The position numbers and the translations under genes were made by a program. Below, piece after piece: positions 1-5,317 of a DNA stretch of 5,317 bases; position 1 is the first letter of the stretch; each line of letters starts with the position of its first letter. Source of the DNA: Tannerella sp. (GTDB lineage: Bacteria; Bacteroidota; Bacteroidia; Bacteroidales; Tannerellaceae); assembly GCA_031282485.1 (NCBI GenBank), contig JAITDQ010000064.1, positions 1 through 5,317 of the forward strand, read 5' to 3'. The notes under the pieces were generated by a model. It saw only the letters and a program-made list of their open reading frames with translations, was not told the DNA's origin and searched no databases.

Positions 1-48
1 TCGGATGCCACAGTCACTGTTTTTCGCTCTTTTTTCGCGCCTGGGCGA

Positions 49-63
49 GTATAGTCCGAAATC
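49..63. repeat. Direct repeat copy 1 (gtatagtccgaaatc)
   Basis: This 15-bp sequence recurs exactly at 190-204. The similarity extends leftwards, so that 43-63 and 184-204 agree at 19 of 21 positions. The copy is followed by ggatgc; the word tcggatgc at 62-69 is also found at 1-8, hinting that another copy of the repeat may end at the left edge of the window. Confidence 0.85.
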
Positions 64-148
64 GGATGCGCCGCCGCCGAAAAATCGCCTCAAAATGCCC
101 TTTTTTCCCCGTTTTTGGGCGGATATCTGCCAAAATGTCACTCTTTTT

Positions 149-172
149 TAATGGCTTTTTACCATTATTTTT
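149..172 (+). terminator. Weak terminator-like hairpin, plus strand
   Basis: taatgg (149-154) and ccatta (162-167) form a 6-bp stem around a 7-base loop and are followed by five T residues at 168-172. Only two of the six pairs are G-C, so the stem is weak. It would act on rightward transcription entering from beyond the left edge. On the minus strand the stem is followed by A residues, so it is not a terminator for the fructan operon. Confidence 0.25.
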
Positions 173-189
173 CGGTCAATTGTGGGTGG

Positions 190-204
190 GTATAGTCCGA
201 AATC
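190..204. repeat. Direct repeat copy 2 (gtatagtccgaaatc)
   Basis: Second exact copy of the 15-bp repeat, 141 bp after the first. It ends six bases before the first unit of the 21-bp tandem array. The offset is a multiple of three, so both copies read YSPKS in the same plus-strand frame (GEYSPKS and GGYSPKS), with an intervening stop at 149-151. Confidence 0.85.
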
Positions 205-210
205 ATCACC

Positions 211-441
211 TAAAATAATTGCATCTTTCTCTAAAATAATTATCGCTTCCTCTAAAATAATTGTATCTTTCTCCAAAATAATTGTCGCTTACACTAAAAT
301 AATTGTCATTTGCACTGACACAATTGCATCTTTCACTGACACAATTACATCTTTCTTCAAAACAATCATCACTTTCTATTAAACAATCATCATTTTCTCC
401 AAAACAATCGTCACTTTCTCCAAAATAATCGTCACTTGCGG
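211..441. repeat. 21-bp degenerate tandem repeat array, 11 units
   Basis: Eleven contiguous 21-bp units with no insertions or deletions, starting at 211, 232, 253, 274, 295, 316, 337, 358, 379, 400 and 421. Each unit opens with an A-rich half, most often (t/c)aaaataatt, and closes with a pyrimidine-rich half such as atctttctc. Units fall into neighbouring subtypes: 1-5 with aaaataatt, 6-7 sharing tgacacaatt, and 8-11 with aaacaatc or aaataatc. This is the pattern expected from local unit-by-unit duplication. A shortened, degenerate twelfth copy may follow at 442-460. The period is seven codons: plus-strand translation gives heptads such as SKIIVSF, interrupted by a stop in unit 9, and minus-strand translation gives heptads such as ESDDCFG and ERCNCVS through all 11 units. 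The units lack internal dyad symmetry and unique spacers, so this is not a CRISPR array. Confidence 0.93.
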
Positions 442-514
442 GAAAATTGCAAATATGTCGAATACACTTCTGCAAGTATCACAAAATTTTTTTTCAATTA
501 TTGGGGTTGGATCT

Positions 515-1663
515 TCAAAACTTAATTTTGTATTTTAAAATAACAGGATTATCATCTTCATTTATATCTCCCATCCTGTTCAAAATTATATCGGGGACTT
601 GCCCTTTTTCTTTATTTTCGGCTAATTTGCCTGCATAAATAATTGAATAAAACACATCGCGATCAACGGTTTGCGGATTATCATAACATCCGGCATGTAC
701 ATCTCCTGTTACGTTTTTCATATTGAAACAGATTCCTTCCTGCCTGTTTTTGTTGAAAATGCCCAGATAATAATCTCCTTTTGCGAAAAAATTGCTGACA
801 ATGTAACGGTCTGTTTCAAAGAAAGTAAACTGATTTATATAGTCGGATTCCCGGATTATCTTTGGAAACATGTCTGATCTTACATTCGTTTCCAAATAAT
901 CGGTTGGAGGAAAAAGAAACCCTTCAAAGTTTACCGTATATTTTAACATGCATGTATCCGCGGCTATTTCATAAACCTCGTTTTGATATGGATGTACAAA
1001 ATAAGAAGTCCGTTCTCCGTGCGTAAAAGGAGAAGACCATCTCGTAAGGTATCCTGTCTGCACTTTCATTGGCGCTGCGGTATACTGCACATTATAATTT
1101 TTATCCGTAACTGTTAAATGAAACGGATACGTTTCCTTTTTTGAATGTATTTCCAGTGTATTACTCCATAAATATGCACGATTATTTATTGATACGGAAA
1201 AGTAAGTAGCGTCGATTTCACATGCTTCCTCTCTGATAAACTCATACGTATTGCAATCAAACAATATGATTTTATTTTGAGCGACGTCCTTAACATATAA
1301 CATGTCATCACGGATTGATATGGAATGAGGTAAAATATATTCTCCGGGGCCTTGTCCCGTACTTCCTGTCGAATGAAGAAACTTCCCTTTCATGTCGAAA
1401 ACCAGAATGTTTTTCCCGACAGGAAAATTCAAAACAAATATTTTTTCCTTATGAATAATCATTTGTTTAATAACTGCTATTTGACAGGAATCCGATGTCT
1501 CAAGTTTGATTATGTCTACATCGGACAGCATTTCCGGCAGAGAAACATTTTCACTGTAATTAAAAAAAACCGTATTGCTTTCTTCGTCTTTATTGCATGA
1601 AAAACACAAGACAGCAAGAAAAATAAAGTACATCTTCTCCATTATAAAATTCCGTCTGTTCAT
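515..1663 (-). CDS. 6-bladed beta-propeller lipoprotein, probably surface exposed, function unknown
   Basis: Predicted lipoprotein of 382 residues. Residues 1-22 form a type II signal peptide: basic MNRRN start, hydrophobic YFIFLAVLCF, and lipidated Cys23 in CFSC, a loose lipobox with Cys rather than an aliphatic residue at -3. The mature protein starts CNKDEES. Lys at +3 followed by acidic residues at +4 to +6 matches the K-(D/E)2 lipoprotein export signal described in Bacteroidetes, so display on the outer face of the outer membrane is likely. The body is beta-rich with NHL-like repeats: ILVFDMKGKFLHSTG (86-100) leading into the family hallmark GQGPGEY (103-109), then LYVKDVAQNKIILFD (122-136). 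It ends EDDNPVILKYKIKF, typical of the Bacteroidales '6-bladed beta-propeller' family (BF3164/DUF5128-like). No enzymatic role is established for this family. The gene starts 51 bp after the permease stop with no visible terminator between them, so co-transcription is possible. It is markedly AT-rich (17 of 60 G+C in 1141-1200), unlike the three genes before it. In-frame ATG codons at 1642 and 1633 are alternative starts; 1663 gives the best basic n-region. Confidence 0.85.
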   Translation of the reverse strand: MNRRNFIMEKMYFIFLAVLCFSCNKDEESNTVFFNYSENVSLPEMLSDVDIIKLETSDSCQIAVIKQMIIHKEKIFVLNFPVGKNILVFDMKGKFLHSTGSTGQGPGEYILPHSISIRDDMLYVKDVAQNKIILFDCNTYEFIREEACEIDATYFSVSINNRAYLWSNTLEIHSKKETYPFHLTVTDKNYNVQYTAAPMKVQTGYLTRWSSPFTHGERTSYFVHPYQNEVYEIAADTCMLKYTVNFEGFLFPPTDYLETNVRSDMFPKIIRESDYINQFTFFETDRYIVSNFFAKGDYYLGIFNKNRQEGICFNMKNVTGDVHAGCYDNPQTVDRDVFYSIIYAGKLAENKEKGQVPDIILNRMGDINEDDNPVILKYKIKF

Positions 1664-1714
1664 ATCATTAAAATTTTTCCTGCAATATTACGAAATAAAA
1701 ACAATACACGCACA

Positions 1715-2863
1715 TTATTTTTTTAATTTCGAAGACAAAAGGAATAAATATAAAACAGCGATGCCCAGTATGATTAAACCTCCGGCCTGCGTACTCATCA
1801 GATCAGTCGCTTTCCCCATCAACAGCGGGAAAACGGTTCCGCCGATAAGTCCCATGATCATCAGTCCCGATACTTCGTTCTTGCGGTCGGGCATACGGAG
1901 CAGCGCCTGGGACACGATTACCGGGAAAATATTGGAATTTCCCAGTCCTGCGAGGGCAATACACGTATAAACGACTTCCTTGCTGTGGAAGAATATTAAC
2001 CCGGCAATTGCGACTGCCATCAACAGTACGCTGACCGTAAAGAACGTCCTGCCCGACCACCGCGCCAAAGCAAACGCGCCGATAAGGCATCCCGTAAGAC
2101 GGAACAGAAAATAGACGCTCGAAGCAAAGCCGGCATCTTCGCGCGACATGCCGAAATATTCCTTCATCACCTCCGGCGCGGTCGTATTAATGCCTACATC
2201 AATCCCTACGTGACACATGATCCCGATAAAGGGAAACAGGATAACGCCGTTTCCCAGAAGTTTTATGCAGTTGAGGAAACCCAGGCCTGCGCCCGGTTCT
2301 TTTTCTTCCTCAATCTTTGTCGCGCCCAGCCAGAGGGTTGCGAGAACGGATACCGTCATGAAAACGGGAAACAGCAGTTTCCAGTCGCCGAAAGCAACGG
2401 AAGCCCACGTCGCGACGACAGGTCCGAAAAACGACGCAATCGCTTTCACAAACTGGCCGAACGTCATCGTGCTCGCCAGCCTGTTCTCGTTTATCAGATT
2501 CGATATAAGCGGATTGATAGAAACCTGTATCAGGGTATTTCCTATCCCGAGCAAACTGAATGAAATCATCATGACGGGAAAGTTATATCCGAGCACAGGC
2601 GCTGACAGCGCCAGCGACGTCACGGCAAGACTCAGCACGACCGTTTTCCGGCGTCCAATCCGGTTAATCAGAAGTCCCGCAGGCACCGACAGAACAAAAA
2701 ACCAGAAAAAAGCCATTGCCGGCAACAGTTTTGAAACGGAATCCGAAAGGTTAAAGTCTTCTTTTACAAAATTGGTTATCGCTCCCACAAGGTCAACAAA
2801 ACCCATAACAAAAAAGGCCAGCATGACCGGAAGCAGTTTCAACAGTAGATTCTTTTGTGTCAT
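1715..2863 (-). CDS. MFS sugar permease, FucP-like (FHS family), probable fructose importer
   Basis: Inner-membrane major facilitator protein of 382 residues with about 12 hydrophobic segments, roughly at 9-30, 45-67, 73-92, 95-115, 138-158, 162-180, 205-225, 245-265, 270-290, 298-318, 333-352 and 358-378. A charged central loop (KIEEEKEPG, about 183-191) separates the two halves. The MFS loop 2-3 signature is visible as GLLINRIGRRK at 63-73. GIGNTLIQVSINPL at 106-119 and GLGNSNIFPVIVSQAL at 306-321 resemble the fucose/glucose/galactose:H+ symporter family that includes FucP. Lying directly after a fructokinase and a GH32 gene, it is best read as the importer of free fructose released outside the inner membrane. 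This fits a pathway that phosphorylates sugar after entry and needs no phosphotransferase system. The substrate is inferred from context. The ATG at 2861-2863 follows an AT-rich leader. The stop is TAA at 1715-1717. Base composition is GC-rich (37 of 60 bases in 2041-2100), like the kinase and GH32 genes. Confidence 0.9.
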   Translation of the reverse strand: MTQKNLLLKLLPVMLAFFVMGFVDLVGAITNFVKEDFNLSDSVSKLLPAMAFFWFFVLSVPAGLLINRIGRRKTVVLSLAVTSLALSAPVLGYNFPVMMISFSLLGIGNTLIQVSINPLISNLINENRLASTMTFGQFVKAIASFFGPVVATWASVAFGDWKLLFPVFMTVSVLATLWLGATKIEEEKEPGAGLGFLNCIKLLGNGVILFPFIGIMCHVGIDVGINTTAPEVMKEYFGMSREDAGFASSVYFLFRLTGCLIGAFALARWSGRTFFTVSVLLMAVAIAGLIFFHSKEVVYTCIALAGLGNSNIFPVIVSQALLRMPDRKNEVSGLMIMGLIGGTVFPLLMGKATDLMSTQAGGLIILGIAVLYLFLLSSKLKK

Positions 2864-2887
2864 TATTTTTAATTTTTAAGATAGATG

Positions 2888-3787
2888 TTATCGTATCAAC
2901 GATTCCCCGTATGGCGGCCATGCGCCCTGCCGGGTGCAGACGAACGCGGCGATATCGACCGCTTTCCGATGCGCTTCCCGCAGCGATTTGCCCGTCAGGA
3001 CGGAATATACAAAAGCGCCCGAAAAAGCATCGCCCGCACCGACCGTATCGGCAACCGTCACTTCGGGCGTGGGAATCACGGACGTTTCCGACGGCGAATA
3101 AACCGTACTCGCAACGCTCCCTGCCGTCAATATCAGATAACGCAGGCCATACCGTTCCATCATCCCGCGGCAAACTTCGCCGTCGCTCCCTTCCAGACCG
3201 AACATCGCCCGGAGCGCAACCAGCTCGTCATCATTCAGTTTAAATACGTTGGCTTTTTGCAGCGATTCTTCAATCAGTTCTTTCGAAAAGTAATGCCCGC
3301 GCAGATTGATGTCGAAGAAAAGAAGCGCCTCCGCGGGCGCACATTCCAGTAACGCCCTTATCGTACGGCGCGAAACGGGCGAACGTTGAGCCAGCGTGCC
3401 GAAACACAGGGCGTCGACCTTCCCGGCCAAATCAATCGCCTGCTGCGTCAACGGCAGATAGTCCCACGCCACTTCTTCCATAATCGTATAGGAAGGCGAG
3501 CCTTCGTGCAGTTCCACCAGCACGCGCCCGGTCGGGTGTTCCACCTTTTCGATGCAGTTGCGTATGCGGTTTTTCTCCAGTTCCCGGACGATTTCCGCAC
3601 CGAAAGCATCATCCCCGACAGCGCTGACGGCACAGCCCTCGGCGCCCATCTGCGTTGCATGATAAACAAAATTTACCGGAGCGCCTCCCGCTTTTTTCCG
3701 GTCGGGAAACACATCCCACAGCAATTCGCCAACACCGGCGATTAACGGTTTCCTGTCTTCCATGTTGTATAATTTTAAATCTGACAT
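2888..3787 (-). CDS. PfkB-family carbohydrate kinase, probable fructokinase
   Basis: Cytoplasmic ribokinase-like (PfkB) sugar kinase, most likely phosphorylating fructose to fructose-6-phosphate with ATP (fructokinase type, EC 2.7.1.4). The 299-residue length is normal for the family. The N-terminal substrate-binding signature GGAPVNF is at 34-40. DINLR at 159-163 and KLNDDE at 183-188 are typical of fructokinases. The C-terminal signature DTVGAGDAFSGAF at 247-259 supplies the anion hole and the catalytic base D253. The fructose assignment is inferred from this sequence pattern and from the position between a fructan hydrolase and a sugar permease. Other sugars handled by PfkB kinases are not excluded. 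The start is uncertain. The ATG at 3787 gives an N-terminal extension with AT-rich codons, while a second in-frame ATG at 3763 (MEDRKPLIAG) gives 291 residues and begins close to where the conserved fold starts. Neither has a clear Shine-Dalgarno sequence. The stop is TAA at 2888-2890, 24 bp before the permease start. Confidence 0.92.
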   Translation of the reverse strand: MSDLKLYNMEDRKPLIAGVGELLWDVFPDRKKAGGAPVNFVYHATQMGAEGCAVSAVGDDAFGAEIVRELEKNRIRNCIEKVEHPTGRVLVELHEGSPSYTIMEEVAWDYLPLTQQAIDLAGKVDALCFGTLAQRSPVSRRTIRALLECAPAEALLFFDINLRGHYFSKELIEESLQKANVFKLNDDELVALRAMFGLEGSDGEVCRGMMERYGLRYLILTAGSVASTVYSPSETSVIPTPEVTVADTVGAGDAFSGAFVYSVLTGKSLREAHRKAVDIAAFVCTRQGAWPPYGESLIR

Positions 3788-3860
3788 ATCTTAAAAAAAC
3801 GGTCATATTCGCAATGGAAGCAGCCATCTTAATGAATAAAATTCTGCCGCCTGCGGATTA

Positions 3861-5317
3861 TTATTTCCAGATAGAACTCATGGAATACACTTTTAATTCC
3901 TTTATCTCTATATTATTACCCCAGAAATGAAACCCTTCGCGGTTGCCGCCTTCGGCCTTCCTTTCCATCGAACAGGAATATGCCCCGCCGTCAATGAAAA
4001 CTTCCACGGATGTCCTGTCAATAATAACATCAGCGGAAATCTCCATGCTTGTCATGTCGTCCGGCGAATAGAAAACACCGTTTACCGTGTTGAAATTTAT
4101 ATCATATCGCATGAGTTGCCGGCCGTACAGGTTGAATCCCGCATCCGTCGCGTGGGACAGCTTAATCGTAAACCGCACCCGGAGACAGTCCGCATCACTG
4201 TACGGATGCAGCAGTTCGTCAGCCTCTTTCGCCCGTAAGGCGTTCTTCTGCAAAACAGGCGTTTGAAGCCGTTCCACTTCCTTCACCGGATAACTGAAAA
4301 GGCGCACCCCGTCTTTCGTCGTCCGCAAAGTCAGCTCCGTCGGCAGAAGCATCAGGCTGTTAAACGGCATACCGGGATGAGAGATGCGTCCCCAGCCGAT
4401 CTGGATGCGCCTGCCGTCGGAATCGGGAATGTTCGTATACGTTTGCGCCGCGTAGAGGGAACCTGTCGTATAATAATATTTCCCCGCTTCGGGCGTGAAC
4501 GTCCTGCCGTCGAACGACCCGATCATATACGTTCCCGAAGCGCCGTACATCACCCATTTCCTGTTGTTTTCATCCCCGTCGACCGGCAATTCGAACAAAT
4601 CGGGACATTCCCAGAATCCCGTCGTATGACTTTCGTATTTCCAGTCCTTCAAGTTGGGAGACGTATAGATGGAATGTCCGTCACGCTCGTTCAGCACCAG
4701 AACCCATTCATTGTTGGGTTCATAGCGGAAGACTCTGGGGTCGCGCGTGTCATTGCTGTTCCACTTCGCTTTGGAATCGATGACGGGATTGCCTTCGTAT
4801 TTCGTCCAAGTCCGCCCCTTATCCTGACTGTACGCGATGCATTGAACCTGTTTAGACCCGTCGGCCGTATAAACGGCAACCATAGCCGGCGTATTTCCCC
4901 TGTTAAATCCGGCCGTATTCCCGTAATCAATAACCGCCGAACCGGAAAACACCGTCCCGTGTTCGTCGGGATACAGTGCAACCGGCAGTTCTTCCCAGTG
5001 AATCAAGTCCCTGCTGACGGCATGTCCCCAGTGCATATTACCCCATTCACGTTCGTAAGGGTTATGCTGAAAGAACAGATGATACTCCCCTTCGTAGAAA
5101 ATCAGTCCGTTCGGGTCGTTATGCCAGCCTCTCCGCGGCGTGAAATGCAGCTGCGGACGGTTCTCCTCCCTGTACAGATTCTCCTGCCCCGCAATCTCAT
5201 CCGCCTGATAAATATTCCGCAGCCCTTCCTCCTCCCCGTCGTACGATATTTTAATCTCTTTCCCCTTAAACGCGGAGACATCGCAGAAAACCCAGTAATC
5301 CGCCACCCCTGACGCCA
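3861..5317 (-). CDS. GH32 beta-fructosidase (levanase/inulinase/invertase-like), 5' end cut by the window edge
   Basis: Glycoside hydrolase family 32 enzyme, which hydrolyses beta-fructosidic bonds in sucrose, inulin or levan to release fructose. Residues are numbered from the in-frame GTG at 5306. That codon is not the start: the frame stays open through three more codons to the right edge, so the signal peptide and part of the N-terminus are missing. Residues 1 to about 40 look like the end of the small domain (DUF4980 type) that precedes GH32 in Bacteroidetes enzymes. The five-bladed catalytic propeller follows, with WHNDPNG at 61-67 (nucleophile D64), RDP at 188-190 (transition-state stabiliser D189) and WECPDLF at 232-238 (acid/base E233). 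The C-terminal beta-sandwich, about 345-481, carries the typical IDRTSVEVFIDGG at 429-441. All three catalytic acids are present, so the enzyme should be active. Exo or endo action and inulin or levan preference cannot be read from this. The protein is probably periplasmic or outer-membrane anchored, which the missing N-terminus would decide. The stop is TAA at 3861-3863; the kinase gene begins 73 bp downstream on the same strand. Confidence 0.95.
   Translation of the reverse strand, partial: ASGVADYWVFCDVSAFKGKEIKISYDGEEEGLRNIYQADEIAGQENLYREENRPQLHFTPRRGWHNDPNGLIFYEGEYHLFFQHNPYEREWGNMHWGHAVSRDLIHWEELPVALYPDEHGTVFSGSAVIDYGNTAGFNRGNTPAMVAVYTADGSKQVQCIAYSQDKGRTWTKYEGNPVIDSKAKWNSNDTRDPRVFRYEPNNEWVLVLNERDGHSIYTSPNLKDWKYESHTTGFWECPDLFELPVDGDENNRKWVMYGASGTYMIGSFDGRTFTPEAGKYYYTTGSLYAAQTYTNIPDSDGRRIQIGWGRISHPGMPFNSLMLLPTELTLRTTKDGVRLFSYPVKEVERLQTPVLQKNALRAKEADELLHPYSDADCLRVRFTIKLSHATDAGFNLYGRQLMRYDINFNTVNGVFYSPDDMTSMEISADVIIDRTSVEVFIDGGAYSCSMERKAEGGNREGFHFWGNNIEIKELKVYSMSSIWK

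Larger units (their letters stand above)
1..514. other. 514-bp intergenic region with repeats and no supported gene
   Basis: No reading frame here resembles a known protein. On the plus strand one frame is open from the left edge to a TAA at 149-151, with an ATG at 5, and the same frame reopens from a GTG at 182 to a TAA at 380-382. On the minus strand a frame is open from 478 to the stop at 206 but begins only with TTG. None has a convincing start or leader, and the openness across 211-441 follows from the 21-bp periodicity of the array. The left part (1-210) alternates GC-rich patches with T-runs and holds direct repeats. The right part (442-514) separates the array from the lipoprotein stop codon. 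I saw no strong rho-independent terminator for the minus-strand operon here. A decayed gene or a small untypical protein cannot be excluded. Confidence 0.6.

Noticed and set aside
97..120. gccc/gggc inverted repeat as a hairpin
   Set aside because: It has only four pairs around a 16-base loop and no adjacent context giving it a role.
211..441. CRISPR array
   Set aside because: The units are head-to-tail 21-bp tandem copies without unique spacers, the repeats are degenerate, and no cas genes are visible.
206..475. Minus-strand open frame through the tandem array (about 89 codons) as a real gene
   Set aside because: It starts only with TTG, has no leader signal, and its openness is a direct result of the 21-bp repeat period. 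I keep it as an observation about the array and not as a CDS.
464..494. Terminator after the lipoprotein gene
   Set aside because: A short stem (464-479) exists, but on the minus strand it is not followed by a U-run. On the plus strand, where eight Ts follow at 487-494, only about four contiguous pairs form and a gap separates them from the T-run.
1683..1704. Bacteroides-type promoter upstream of the lipoprotein gene
   Set aside because: TAATATTG at 1690-1683 (minus strand) is close to the TAnnTTTG -7 element, but the only upstream TTG is 11 bp away rather than the expected 19-21 bp.
2217..2879. Plus-strand open frame (220 codons) opposite the permease gene
   Set aside because: It is antisense to a clear 12-helix transporter, shows no recognisable domain and is best explained as a shadow frame.
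4263..5312. Long plus-strand open frame (349 codons) opposite the GH32 gene
   Set aside because: It lies wholly antisense to a GH32 coding region with all catalytic motifs. The Arg/Pro/Val-rich translation is typical of a shadow frame of GC-rich codons.

Overview
This window carries the distal part of a fructose/fructan utilisation operon from a member of the Bacteroidales. The evidence for that group is a GH32 enzyme with the Bacteroidetes-type domain ahead of its catalytic propeller, a FucP-like permease, a PfkB sugar kinase, a '6-bladed beta-propeller' lipoprotein with a Bacteroidetes-style surface-export motif, AT-rich leaders without clear Shine-Dalgarno sequences, and no phosphotransferase-system component. 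I cannot name a genus from the sequence alone.

All four recognisable genes lie on the minus strand. In transcription order they are: a GH32 beta-fructosidase whose 5' end is cut by the right edge (3861-5317), a PfkB-family fructokinase (2888-3787), an MFS sugar permease (1715-2863), and a six-bladed propeller lipoprotein (515-1663). The gaps are 73, 24 and 51 bp, and I see no convincing terminator or promoter in them, so a single transcript is possible. The metabolic reading is simple. GH32 releases fructose from sucrose, inulin or levan. The permease carries free fructose across the inner membrane. The kinase makes fructose-6-phosphate. The lipoprotein has no known biochemical role. It is also much more AT-rich than the three metabolic genes, so it may be a separate acquisition rather than a core part of the pathway.

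The left 514 bp hold no recognisable gene and are the least explained part of the window. They contain 11 degenerate tandem copies of a 21-bp unit (211-441), immediately preceded by a region with a 15-bp exact direct repeat (49-63 and 190-204, 141 bp apart) and smaller shared blocks. The 21-bp period equals both seven codons and two turns of B-DNA. The array could therefore be a relic of heptapeptide-coding sequence, an intrinsically curved DNA segment, or simply a minisatellite expansion at the end of the operon. It is the best candidate here for something undescribed, but the sequence alone does not show a function.
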